A DNA stretch of 64,000 bases, taken from contig NZ_JARVWP010000004.1 of assembly GCF_029846235.1 (NCBI RefSeq), positions 62,001 to 126,000 on the forward strand, given 5' to 3'. Source of the DNA: Bradyrhizobium sp. CER78. GTDB taxonomy: Bacteria > Pseudomonadota > Alphaproteobacteria > Rhizobiales > Xanthobacteraceae. Below the pieces are notes generated by a model. That model saw only the letters and a program-made list of their open reading frames with translations. It was not told the DNA's origin and ran no database searches. Both the position numbers and the translations under genes were made by a program. Positions 27,783-36,002 of this stretch are shown in pieces. Every line of letters begins with the position of its first letter. The stretch's first letter is position 1.

Positions 27783-29345
27783 TTACCTGACCTCGAAATC
27801 GTCTTCCAGTGTCACTTTCTTGAAATCGGACACCAAAGCGTCGATCTGCATGTGCCAGCGGCCCGGGACCGGCAAGGGCACCTTCTTCACGCGCCAATAG
27901 CCGTCAGATCCGAGCGCAGCGGCGCGTTCCAACGGCTCAATGCCGCGATCCGGCAGGCTCAGCGTCAGCGTCGCTTCCTTGGCCGCAAACGGGCTGGCAT
28001 CGCCGTTCATCAATTGGAGCACGAAATCGTTCTGCCCGACCTTGCCCGGCGCGATCAGCACCTGGAACATCGCGGCATCGGTGTGGATGTGAACCGCGAG
28101 CGGAACGTCGTCTGACATCGCCAGCACGCGCGGTGGCGGCGTGAAGCGCCAGAGTGCAACGAGGCCGAGGATCGCGATCATCAGCACGAATTCGAGCGCG
28201 ATCGAGCGCTGCAGCGGCCGCGTCCGATGAAACTCGCGCGCAATGGCCGGCGTGAACACCAGCCGATTCAGCGCGGCGAGCCCGAGCAGGACAGTGACAA
28301 GCACAAGCTTCGCGATCAGGACGTTGCCATACTCGGTGTCGATCAACGCGCCAAAGCTTTCGAGCTGGACGATCGCGAGCGCCAGGCCCGACAGGACAAT
28401 CAACGCGACGACCGGCACCGCCAGCATCGAAAACCGCCGCAGCACCCGGAGCAGTGAATCCTTGCGCTGCCAGGCAAGCACGGCCAGCGGCGCGAGCGCG
28501 CCCATCCAAAACGCCAGGCCGACGCCATGGATGAACAGCGCGGTCCGCGTTAGCCATTGCGGAGCGGCGGTGGCGGCGTGGCCGCTGACCGCAAACGATA
28601 GCCCGACACAGATCATTGCGACCGCGGTGCGGATAAAGGCTGCGCTGAATGACGGGCTGCGCCAGGCAATCGCCGCGATCAGCATCGCGGCAATCGCAAG
28701 CAGCAGAGCCGGAAACAGGCTGGTGCCGGCGGCACTGGCCCACGCCGCCCATGTCAGGACGCCCGTGATCGGCAGGTTCAACAAGTCGACGCCCTGCAGG
28801 CCAAGCGAAGCGATCGCGCCGATGAGGCCGATCTTGAGCGACCACATGATCAGCCGCTCGCCGGCCGGCCCCTGCCCGATCCAGGCGGCAAAGAACACGC
28901 CGCCGACGCCGGCAAACAGCCCCAGATAGAGCGCAAGCCGCGCCAGCCAGATCAGCGCATAGAGCACGCCGTCGCCAGCTGGCACCGCCGAGCCGGTGAC
29001 GACGCCGATCGAGAACAGCAATGAACCAGCAACCGGATGGCCGTCCTGCGACACCACGCGATAGCTCACCACCTGCGTGCCCTGCGGCAGGCCCGCCGGC
29101 AGCGTCACCACCACCGATTCATCGACGGCGCGGAACGCAACGTCGCGCGGCTTGCCCACTGCGTCGAGCAGGCTGACCGCGGTCGGCGCTACCGCTTCGT
29201 TGAAACGGAGCACCACCGTCTTCGGCGCTTCCGCCACCACGCTGCCGTCCGCCGGCTCGGCGCCGATCAGGACGGCATGCGCATGCGCCGCGGTCGCAAC
29301 ACACAGCGCCACGACGAGCGCAGCCAGCGTTGCGACGAGCCGCAC
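27783..29345 (-). CDS. pcuE: CopC-CopD fusion, copper transport protein (YcnJ/PcuE type)
   Basis: An inner-membrane copper protein of 520 residues, probably a copper importer. A signal peptide ends ...CVATAAHA, so the mature chain begins with His, a Cu(II) ligand of the CopC domain (residues about 30-120; HPVAGSLLFSIG holds further His). A CopD part with about eight membrane helices follows, then a C-terminal YtkA-like domain (AVHIHTDAAMFQVLIAPGKVGQNDFVL). The start is taken as GTG at 29345, just after the pcuD stop; upstream in-frame codons lie inside pcuD. The name follows the B. japonicum pcuABCDE operon. Confidence 0.9.
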   Translation of the reverse strand: MRLVATLAALVVALCVATAAHAHAVLIGAEPADGSVVAEAPKTVVLRFNEAVAPTAVSLLDAVGKPRDVAFRAVDESVVVTLPAGLPQGTQVVSYRVVSQDGHPVAGSLLFSIGVVTGSAVPAGDGVLYALIWLARLALYLGLFAGVGGVFFAAWIGQGPAGERLIMWSLKIGLIGAIASLGLQGVDLLNLPITGVLTWAAWASAAGTSLFPALLLAIAAMLIAAIAWRSPSFSAAFIRTAVAMICVGLSFAVSGHAATAAPQWLTRTALFIHGVGLAFWMGALAPLAVLAWQRKDSLLRVLRRFSMLAVPVVALIVLSGLALAIVQLESFGALIDTEYGNVLIAKLVLVTVLLGLAALNRLVFTPAIAREFHRTRPLQRSIALEFVLMIAILGLVALWRFTPPPRVLAMSDDVPLAVHIHTDAAMFQVLIAPGKVGQNDFVLQLMNGDASPFAAKEATLTLSLPDRGIEPLERAAALGSDGYWRVKKVPLPVPGRWHMQIDALVSDFKKVTLEDDFEVR

Positions 29346-29349
29346 GGCT

Positions 29350-29877
29350 TTAAGACTTCGGCAGCAGCTTGACGCCGGGCGCCGGCGTCTTGCTGCCATG
29401 GTCGTGCCCGCCGCCCTGCCCCTCAGACGGGATATCGATCCAGCGGCTGACGCCCTGCTCGCACTCCTGCACGACAGGGAAATACAGCACGGTGTTCGGC
29501 TTCAGCGTATCGGTGAGAAACGTCTGCATCACGAACTCGTCGTAGTTCTTGTCCGCCAGCTTGCCACCGCTCCAGGCGACTTCCTTGACGCCCTCGGAGA
29601 GCTTGGCGCCGTGATAGTCGTATTCGGCAGCGTATTTTCCAGTGACCGTATCGAGCGTCCAGCCGGGCTTCGGCATCGGCTTCACCCCGATCACGCCTTC
29701 CGGAATCTGCACCCGGATCTTGATCGTCGCCGATCCTGCACAACCGTGCGGCACGGCGAACACCGCCTTGTAGTACGAACCGGCCGGCGCCTGCTTTCCT
29801 TCAAGCGTGATATGGGCGATCGCCGGCGACGCTGCGAGCAGCGCCGCTGTGGCAATGAGGAGCGTGGGTGATCGCAT
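29350..29877 (-). CDS. pcuD: Periplasmic YcnI-type copper-binding protein (DUF1775)
   Basis: A 175-residue protein with a signal peptide (MRSPTLLIATAALLAASPAIA). The mature N-terminus is His (HITLEGKQAPAGSYYKAVFAVPHGC), which in YcnI proteins binds Cu(II) by a monohistidine brace together with a conserved Trp (here candidates are PGWTLD and VAWSGG). The C-terminus is Gly/His-rich (GQGGGHDHGSKT). Unlike Bacillus YcnI no C-terminal membrane anchor is present, so it is a free periplasmic protein. It lies between pcuC and pcuE, gaps 7 and 4 bp. Confidence 0.92.
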   Translation of the reverse strand: MRSPTLLIATAALLAASPAIAHITLEGKQAPAGSYYKAVFAVPHGCAGSATIKIRVQIPEGVIGVKPMPKPGWTLDTVTGKYAAEYDYHGAKLSEGVKEVAWSGGKLADKNYDEFVMQTFLTDTLKPNTVLYFPVVQECEQGVSRWIDIPSEGQGGGHDHGSKTPAPGVKLLPKS

Positions 29878-29884
29878 GGCGCCC

Positions 29885-30409
29885 TCACATCTTCTTCATG
29901 TCCATGTGACCGGAATGGTCGCCATGGCCGGAGTGGTCGCCACCCGGCGCCTGCGCACCGACGGCCTGCACATCGAGCGAGACCGCGACCTTGCCGGCCT
30001 TCTCGAATTCGAGCGTGACCGGCACCTTGTCGCCCTGCTTGAGCGGGCTCTTCAGGTCGAACATCATCAGATGGAAGCCGCCAGGCGCGAGCTTCACGGT
30101 CTTGCCCGGCTCGATGGCCAATCCCTTGTCGAGCGCGCGCATCTTCATCACGCCATTGTCCATCGACATCTCGTGAACTTCGACCTTGCCGGCGACGTCG
30201 GCTGAGCCTGAAACAAGACGATCGGGTGTCGAGCCCTTGTTCTCGATCGTCAGGTAGCCGCCGCCGATCTTGGCGCCGTTCGGCGTCGCGCGCGTCCACG
30301 CCTGCGTGATCACGAGGTCGCCGGCCTTGACGTCCTCGGCACGCGCGGACGTCGACACAACAGCAGCAGTCAGCGCCGCGAGCGCGAGGATACGAGAGAG
30401 TTTCTTCAT
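29885..30409 (-). CDS. pcuC: Periplasmic copper chaperone PcuC (PCu(A)C family)
   Basis: A 174-residue precursor that delivers Cu(I) to cytochrome oxidase (the Cu(A) centre of aa3; needed for cbb3 in symbiosis in B. japonicum). The signal peptide ends ...STSARA. The ligands fall at His79 (VEVHEM), Met90 (VMKM), His113 and Met115 (GGFHLMMF), the exact numbers shown by mutation in B. japonicum PcuC (Serventi et al. 2012). The C-terminal tail is His/Met-rich (GGDHSGHGDHSGHMDMKKM), a likely extra Cu site. It follows the TlpA-like gene by 34 bp. Confidence 0.95.
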   Translation of the reverse strand: MKKLSRILALAALTAAVVSTSARAEDVKAGDLVITQAWTRATPNGAKIGGGYLTIENKGSTPDRLVSGSADVAGKVEVHEMSMDNGVMKMRALDKGLAIEPGKTVKLAPGGFHLMMFDLKSPLKQGDKVPVTLEFEKAGKVAVSLDVQAVGAQAPGGDHSGHGDHSGHMDMKKM

Positions 30410-30443
30410 GGCGACGGATTCCTTTCAGGTTGAAGTCGTCGTG

Positions 30444-30941
30444 TTATCGGGTTGCTGCGGCCTGGGTGTCAGACCATTTGTTCAAATCGGCGATTTCGGC
30501 CGATCCTTCGATTGTCGTGATGGTGCCGTCCCGGGCGATCAGCATGGTTCGCGGGATATCGCCCTGCCAGGCAGGATCGATCTCAAATCTCAATCGTTCG
30601 GCGAACCCATCGCCGAAAATCCAGTTCTCGGCCGACGCCAGCCCCGCGCTATTCAGCATCGATCGGGTCGCCTCCGGCAGGTTTGGAACCAGATCCGCGC
30701 TGATCGTCACGACGTCGATACCAGGATGATCCTTCATGAACCCTCCGAGCTGCGGCAGCTCGACCTTGCAGGGTCCGCAGGTCACGCCCCAGAAATGCAC
30801 CAGGGTCGGGTGGCCGGCATGCGCATGCAGCAGCTTTTGCCAGCTGCCGCGCTCGAACGGCTTTGGCGCGCCCTCACCTGCCGCGAGTGCGGACGGCAGC
30901 GTTGCGAGCAGCATAAGAGCAGCAAGCAAATGACGCTTCAT
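30444..30941 (-). CDS. TlpA-like thioredoxin-fold protein in the copper operon
   Basis: A 165-residue exported thioredoxin-fold protein. After a signal peptide (MKRHLLAALMLLATLPSALA) comes a TlpA/ResA-like fold with active site GVTCGPCKVELPQL (CGPC, residues about 55-58) and the cis-Pro loop seen as DIPRTMLIARDG. Such proteins keep copper-binding Cys pairs of oxidase subunits or Sco/PCuAC partners reduced. Its ATG overlaps the stop of the beta-propeller gene (ATGA), so the two are translated together. The published five-gene pcu operon has no gene of this kind, so this looks like an addition. Sco-type His is not obvious. Confidence 0.85.
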   Translation of the reverse strand: MKRHLLAALMLLATLPSALAAGEGAPKPFERGSWQKLLHAHAGHPTLVHFWGVTCGPCKVELPQLGGFMKDHPGIDVVTISADLVPNLPEATRSMLNSAGLASAENWIFGDGFAERLRFEIDPAWQGDIPRTMLIARDGTITTIEGSAEIADLNKWSDTQAAATR

Positions 30942-32164
30942 GGTTCGCCCTCGATCGCCTGAAAATGATAGCCGTCGGCCTTCGTCATCCACGACAGGTA
31001 GGTTTGCCGGCGGTCGGTCACGAGCAACGGATGATCGGAGCTGTCGGTGGTGTCGGCTATGACAGCTGGTTTCGACCAGGTCGCTCCGTCGTCGTGCGAG
31101 GTCATCAGATTGATCGACGTCTTTTGCCCATCGAATTCCTTCCAGGCCATCGCAAGCCCCTGCGGGCCCGCGATCACCTGCGGCCGTGACGGGCTGTGGT
31201 TGAGCTGACCAATCGGAAGCGGATCGGAGAAGGTTTTGCCGCCATCGCGCGACCGCGCGTAGAACAGGCCCTTGCGTGCCTTCCCGTTGGTGTACCAGGT
31301 CACGTGATAGGTTCCGGCGGGCGAAATGGTCAGGCTGGGACCATGATGCGGACATGCCGCGATCTGCCAGTCGTCGCGGCTCACCCGATGCACCTCGCCT
31401 GATGTCGCCAGATCGGTGAACGTCACGATCGCATGGTCGCGGACACCGCCGTCGAAGATGTTGCGAAACACCACCACCGGATGGCCTGAGCCGTCGAACG
31501 CCAAAGCGAGACGGCAACACTCGCAGGTGTTGTCGGCAGCCATCCGCGCATCGGAATAGGTCGCGCCACCGTCCTTCGATGACGCGAAGAACAATCCGGC
31601 ACCGTCATATTTCTCGCCGCGCTGCTGCGCCGGCGCACGGTTGCGCTTGTCGAGCCAGACCGCGAACACGGCGCCGGTAGGATCGAAACCGATGGCTTCG
31701 AACCGTTGGCTCTCGTTGTTTGCAGTGATCGGCTTCGGGGGATCAAAGCTGTGCCCGCCATCGGTCGAGCGCGTGGTCAGCACCTGGCCATTGAAGGCCT
31801 GATCGCGAAAGATCGAGAACGCCAGCGCGATGTCTCCCTTGGCATCGATCGCAAGCTTCGGCCGCGCGTCCGGCCCCCAATCCAGGTTGAGCCGGTCCCG
31901 CGTCACCTGCACCGGCGCGGAAAAGCTTTTGCCCTGATCCATCGAGCTCGCGACGGAAATCTGACCTCCGGCCATCCACGCCAGCCAGAGCGTCCCGTCC
32001 GGCGCGAAGGCCGGAGTGACCTTGCTCGCGCAACGCAAGACGGTTTCCTCGCACGCCGCTTCCGAAGCGTGCTGATGGCTCATTTGCGCCTTGGCGAGGT
32101 TCGGATAGGCCGCGAGCATGGCTGTCGCAAGCACGATGCGAACAGCAGATTTGCAAGAAATCAT
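30938..32164 (-). CDS. Exported Asp-box (BNR) beta-propeller protein with Cys/His clusters
   Basis: A 408-residue protein with a signal peptide (MISCKSAVRIVLATAMLAAYPNLAKA). At least five Asp-box motifs of the S-x-D-x-G-x-[ST]-[FYW] type are seen (SSMDQGKSFSAP, RSTDGGHSFDPP, SSKDGGATYSDA, RSRDGGKTFSDP, TSHDDGATWSKP), giving a sialidase-like propeller. The catalytic sialidase residues are not evident. The mature part has MSHQH at its N-terminus, a TCECC cluster and an ACPHHGP motif, all possible metal ligands. The ATG at 32164 has GAGGAG 7 nt upstream; an ATG at 32179 overlaps pcuB. Its role is probably in copper handling, but this is inferred only from context. Confidence 0.78.
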   Translation of the reverse strand: MISCKSAVRIVLATAMLAAYPNLAKAQMSHQHASEAACEETVLRCASKVTPAFAPDGTLWLAWMAGGQISVASSMDQGKSFSAPVQVTRDRLNLDWGPDARPKLAIDAKGDIALAFSIFRDQAFNGQVLTTRSTDGGHSFDPPKPITANNESQRFEAIGFDPTGAVFAVWLDKRNRAPAQQRGEKYDGAGLFFASSKDGGATYSDARMAADNTCECCRLALAFDGSGHPVVVFRNIFDGGVRDHAIVTFTDLATSGEVHRVSRDDWQIAACPHHGPSLTISPAGTYHVTWYTNGKARKGLFYARSRDGGKTFSDPLPIGQLNHSPSRPQVIAGPQGLAMAWKEFDGQKTSINLMTSHDDGATWSKPAVIADTTDSSDHPLLVTDRRQTYLSWMTKADGYHFQAIEGEP

Positions 32165-32175
32165 CGATGCGCTCC

Positions 32176-34575
32176 TCATTTGAACGCGATCTTCATGCCC
32201 GCGACAAACGCCCGCGGCGAACCGGCATAAATCGAGTTGGGGTTGTTCGCCAGTATGCTCGCAGGATTTTGAACGCCTGCCGCCGTCACCGAGTTGGCGA
32301 TATTGTTCGCGGAGGCGATGTAGGTTCGATCGAACACATTCCGCACCTCGAGATACAGGTTCAGCGACTTGAAATAGTCGGAGATCAGATCCGTCGTGTA
32401 GTGAACATTGAGATTGACCAGCTCGTAACCCGGCGCCCGCAGCAGATTGGCGTTGTCCATATAGAAGCCATCCTTCCACTGGACCTCGACGAACCCGCCA
32501 AGCCCCTGCAGCGGCCCCGACGGCTGGTCATAGCCAAGCCGTGTCGTCAGCTCATTTGGCGAGACGCCGGGAATCTTGTTGCCGGCGCGATTGAAGCTGA
32601 AGACCGCGCCATTGGTGATGTTCTCGACATATTCTGTGTAGACCTCATCGAGATAGGTATAGGCGGCCGAGAACCGCCAACCCGGCAGGAACTTCCAGTC
32701 GGCGGCCAGTTCGACACCGCGATGTTCCGACCGCGGCGCATTGAACGTGTAGGTGATCCCCGCCCGCGGCGTTGCCTGGGAGACCAGCTCGTCCTTGAAG
32801 AACTCGTAGAACCCGGTGACGCTGACCTTGACCGCGTTGTTCGGCGTCCAGTCGGCGCCGAGGTCGTAGCCGAGGTTCTTCTGCGTCCGCAGCTGGGTGT
32901 TATTACCGGACGAGCCGTCCGGCAGGATGAACAGGTTACTGACCTGCGGCGTGCCATATCCCGTTGCCACCCGGCCGCGGAATTGCCACTCGCTGTTCAG
33001 GCGGTAGAGCAACGCGAGCTCGGGTGCGGTGTTCTGGAATTGTCGGTCCGCCGTCGTGATCGCCGTGGTCGTCGCCCCGGCCGCGCCGGTATAGGTATAG
33101 CCGGTGTTTCGCCCCGTGAGATTGGTGGTCTCCCAACCAATGCCGGCGACCGCCGTAAGGTCAGGCGTGAGCTTCAGTTCCTCGCGCGCGCGAAGGCCGT
33201 AATTCGTCGTCGTGCTGAACAGGTTGCTGGACAGGCTTCCCAGAGTCGCATTGCCGCCCGGCATCACGTTGCGGGTGTCGCTCGAAGCCGTGAGCGTGTT
33301 GTAGAAGCCACCGAAATAGGCGGTGGAATCCATCCCGAAGATGTCGCCGCGTCTGACGATGTCGCTCATGTAGTTGTAGGACGGGAAGTCGCCGATCGCG
33401 CTCGTCGATCCTGTCGGCTGGTTGATGTTGCGGTCGTCGAAGACGAACTGGTTGCGCCAGGTGGTCTGGTTGTCGAAATCGTGCTCCCAGCGACCGCCAA
33501 CGATGGTGCGGCGATCGTCGCGCCCGAGGCCGGCTTGAACAGCGGTCTCCTTGTCGGTGCCCGCCGCCGAATTGAAACCGTTGTTGAACAGGGTCACGGT
33601 TCCGCATCCCGGCGCGGCCGTAGCGCCGGTGGTGCAGCCCTGCTGGAACGGGTTCTGGTTGAACTGGTTGAGCGACGAGCGGATCGGCAGGCGCGCCGTC
33701 AAATCGTTGTTGATCAGCTTGAACGTGAAACGGTCATCCGGCGTCACCTGCAGGGTGCCGAGGAAATTGACGGTCTGGGTGTTGAACCAGCTGTTGCCGA
33801 GATACCCGTCGCCGCGGGTGTCGCTGGCGAACAACGAGCCCTCGAAATTGCCGACCTTCTTGCCCGCGGCCAGATAGTTGTTGAGATAGCCAAAGCTGCC
33901 GCCATCGACGCCATATTCGACGCCGTCGATCGTGCCGCCCGGCCGGGTCCGGAAATTCAGCGCACCGCCGGTCGCGTAATTGCCGTAGAGCGCCGACGAC
34001 GGGCCGCGGACGACGTCGATCGCGCCATAGGCATGCGGATCGATCAGATCGCTGCGCGACAGACCGTCCGGCTGGGTGACCGGGAACCCGTCATCGAAGA
34101 TGACGAGGTTGCGGATGCCAAAACCATTCCGGGCATTCGATCCCCGGATCGAAATGCCGAAGTCGCGCGGACCATTGCCCTGCTTGATCGAGATACCCGG
34201 ACTGTCGCGCAGCACGTCGGCGACGGAGAACGACGGCCGGTTGTCGAACTGGCTGCGGTCGATGGTGGTCTGTGTCTGGCCGGCCGGCGCCTGGTTCAGA
34301 CCGTTCCGGGCCGGTGCAGCGGTCTCTCCCGGCCTCGCGGCGCGTGATGTGTCGGCGGCCACCGCCGGCGCCGCGCGCGGCTTGGGGGGGCGCCGGACGG
34401 ATGCCGCGCGAACGCGGGGCTTCTGCGTGACCGGCTTGGCACGCACCGAAGTCTGGGGCGCCTCGACCGTGACGGAGGGCAGTGTCGTTTGGGCCTTCGC
34501 CCAACAATTGATCGTGGAAAGGGCCGCGCCGAGCATCAGCGCACTTGCCCTGCCTCGCGGTTGAAACCGAAACAT
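32176..34575 (-). CDS. pcuB: TonB-dependent outer-membrane receptor, probable copper uptake (PcuB)
   Basis: A 799-residue precursor: signal peptide (ending ...INCWAKA), an unusual Arg/Pro/Ala-rich linker of about 65 residues, then the plug domain (SVADVLRDSPGISIKQGNGPRDFGISIRGSNARNGFGIRNLVIFDDGFPVTQPDGLSR, about residues 115-210) and a 22-strand barrel ending GMKIAFK. The final Lys rather than Phe is slightly unusual. It is second in the copper operon after the DUF2946 gene (84-bp gap), and matches the position and type of PcuB of B. japonicum. The metal or chelator it carries cannot be told from sequence. Confidence 0.88.
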   Translation of the reverse strand: MFRFQPRGRASALMLGAALSTINCWAKAQTTLPSVTVEAPQTSVRAKPVTQKPRVRAASVRRPPKPRAAPAVAADTSRAARPGETAAPARNGLNQAPAGQTQTTIDRSQFDNRPSFSVADVLRDSPGISIKQGNGPRDFGISIRGSNARNGFGIRNLVIFDDGFPVTQPDGLSRSDLIDPHAYGAIDVVRGPSSALYGNYATGGALNFRTRPGGTIDGVEYGVDGGSFGYLNNYLAAGKKVGNFEGSLFASDTRGDGYLGNSWFNTQTVNFLGTLQVTPDDRFTFKLINNDLTARLPIRSSLNQFNQNPFQQGCTTGATAAPGCGTVTLFNNGFNSAAGTDKETAVQAGLGRDDRRTIVGGRWEHDFDNQTTWRNQFVFDDRNINQPTGSTSAIGDFPSYNYMSDIVRRGDIFGMDSTAYFGGFYNTLTASSDTRNVMPGGNATLGSLSSNLFSTTTNYGLRAREELKLTPDLTAVAGIGWETTNLTGRNTGYTYTGAAGATTTAITTADRQFQNTAPELALLYRLNSEWQFRGRVATGYGTPQVSNLFILPDGSSGNNTQLRTQKNLGYDLGADWTPNNAVKVSVTGFYEFFKDELVSQATPRAGITYTFNAPRSEHRGVELAADWKFLPGWRFSAAYTYLDEVYTEYVENITNGAVFSFNRAGNKIPGVSPNELTTRLGYDQPSGPLQGLGGFVEVQWKDGFYMDNANLLRAPGYELVNLNVHYTTDLISDYFKSLNLYLEVRNVFDRTYIASANNIANSVTAAGVQNPASILANNPNSIYAGSPRAFVAGMKIAFK

Positions 34576-34659
34576 GGATGAATCCTGACACCGGCTCTCT
34601 GGCCGGCTTGTTCAAGGGCACTCTCCGGCGCGGCACGCGCACCGGCAGCGACAATCTCG

Positions 34660-35031
34660 TCAGGAAAACAGCGGCGGAGCGCGGGCTTGCGCGGCAAGAT
34701 GCGCCCGCGAACGATCGAACTCGCTGGCGAAATCCAGCCAGACGATCCGGCTTGGCACGCGCGGGGCGGTCTGCGCTGTGACTTGCGGGTTATCAACGGG
34801 AGCACCGGTCTGCAGCACGCTGCAGGCCGAGCAGCAGCCGTCATGGGCGTCATGACCGGTCTGGTCACCTTGCCCGCCGCCTGAGCTGGCATCGCCGTGG
34901 CAGATGGTCGCCACCCCGAGCGGATCCGACGCGGCAAGGCTCGCCGCCCAGCACGCCCCGATCGGTGCAAAAATCTGCACCAGCAGGGCAACCAGGACTA
35001 TAGGCAGAAAATTCTTCAGCCGCCGGCGCAT
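34660..35031 (-). CDS. DUF2946-type small exported protein, first gene of the copper operon (possible PcuA)
   Basis: A 123-residue protein with an N-terminal signal/anchor helix (MRRRLKNFLPIVLVALLVQIFAPIGACWA). A Gly/His/Asp-rich loop (GGQGDQTGHDAHDGCCSACSVLQTG) then carries a CCSAC cluster, a likely metal site. DUF2946 proteins commonly precede TonB receptors and copper genes. The ATG at 35031 is chosen from the signal peptide. PcuA of B. japonicum is also a periplasmic protein at the head of the operon, but that this is the same protein is not proven here. Confidence 0.8.
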   Translation of the reverse strand: MRRRLKNFLPIVLVALLVQIFAPIGACWAASLAASDPLGVATICHGDASSGGGQGDQTGHDAHDGCCSACSVLQTGAPVDNPQVTAQTAPRVPSRIVWLDFASEFDRSRAHLAAQARAPPLFS

Positions 35032-35488
35032 CGCAAACCCATCCGGGACGGAACTAACCACCAAGGGCGTCGAAAGTCGAGATCGCGGACACGCCCGGCT
35101 TCTTCCAGCCGACGGAATTTGCCGAACGTGACGTTGATGCCGCGGCTGCCTCGCAACTGGTCGTATCTCCTTACCCCGTCACGGGTTTTCACACGAATGT
35201 CATAACCGGCAGAGGCTCCATCCCAATCATTTCGCAAACTGCTCGAAATTTGAACAATCGTTGCCGAAAATGATGACAAGGCTGGAAAGATAGTCTACCA
35301 ATTCGGGCGCAGGTCAGCCGCGAGGTGTGTCCTGGTGGTCCAAGTCTCGGGAGGAGCCCGACGCGCACAAGCAGCGTCACCCCATCAATCAAGATCAAAT
35401 CGAATTTTTGGGGCAAATAGGGTCGACACAATTTTTGGAGCAGGGCTTGCAGCCCTGCTCTTTTTTTGTGTGATGATCGCATCAAGCA
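35032..35488. other. 457-bp gap: copper-operon promoter region and a candidate structured RNA
   Basis: The left part should hold the promoter of the copper operon (minus strand), though no standard box stands out. The right part (about 35290-35467, + strand) has a TCGGG/CCCGA hairpin with an AGGAG loop (35347-35361), a GACGC/GCGTC pair (35360-35378), an A/T-rich linker and a strong terminator. An 87-codon open stretch on the minus strand (35016-35279) has AT-rich codons at its start, no ribosome-binding site and no family match; it is not called. Confidence 0.45.
35438..35467 (+). terminator. Strong + strand intrinsic terminator 21 bp before the globin gene
   Basis: A 9-bp perfect stem (GAGCAGGGC, 35438-35446; complement 35452-35460) with a TTGCA loop is followed by seven T. 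No + strand protein gene lies upstream (the nearest genes are on the minus strand), so it ends a small RNA or acts as an attenuator in the globin leader. Confidence 0.85.
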
Positions 35489-35914
35489 ATGACCTCATCA
35501 TCGAATCCGATCGAACGCAGTTTCGAACTCGCGGCAGCGGCTTGCGATGATCTGACGCCGCACGTGTACCAACGGTTGTTTCGCGAGCATCCCGAGGCGC
35601 AGACGATGTTTCGCACCGAAGGCAGCGAGCCGGTGAAAGGCTCGATGCTGGCGTTGACCATCGAAGCCATCCTCGATTTCGCGGGCGAACGTCGCGGGCA
35701 TTTTCGCCTGATCGAGTCGGAGGTGTTCTCGCACGACGCCTACGGGACGCCGCGCGAACTGTTCGTCGCTTTCTTTGCGGTGATTAGAGACTGCCTGCGC
35801 GACATTCTCGGCGAGCAATGGTCCGCGGACATCGATGCTGCGTGGCACAAGCTGCTCCGCGACATCGAGGCCATCGTGCTGCAGCAGACACATCTCGTGG
35901 ACGCGAGGGCGTAG
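35489..35914 (+). CDS. Single-domain globin
   Basis: A 141-residue globin-fold protein, likely haem-binding and involved in O2 or NO handling. The A/B region reads PIERSFELAAAACDDLTPHVYQRLFREHPEAQTMF. A candidate proximal His is in RRGHFRLIESEVFSHDAYG, followed by the G/H helices RELFVAFFAVIRDCLRDILGEQWSADIDAAWHKLLRDIEAIVL, the normal bacterial-globin layout. No reductase domain is attached. The ribosome-binding site is weak, and an intrinsic terminator lies just upstream, so regulated read-through is possible. Confidence 0.82.
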   Translation: MTSSSNPIERSFELAAAACDDLTPHVYQRLFREHPEAQTMFRTEGSEPVKGSMLALTIEAILDFAGERRGHFRLIESEVFSHDAYGTPRELFVAFFAVIRDCLRDILGEQWSADIDAAWHKLLRDIEAIVLQQTHLVDARA

Positions 35915-36002
35915 CGTCACCGTTCCGATTGTGACACACTCCCATTATCCGCGGCGCGTGCAACTGACGCCGACGGTCAGAAAAACGAAGAGGGAGCAAA
36001 CA

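Noticed and set aside
35016..35279. An 87-codon minus-strand frame upstream of the copper operon
   Set aside because: Starts with TTG, no ribosome-binding site, partly overlaps the DUF2946 start and matches no family; more likely promoter DNA.
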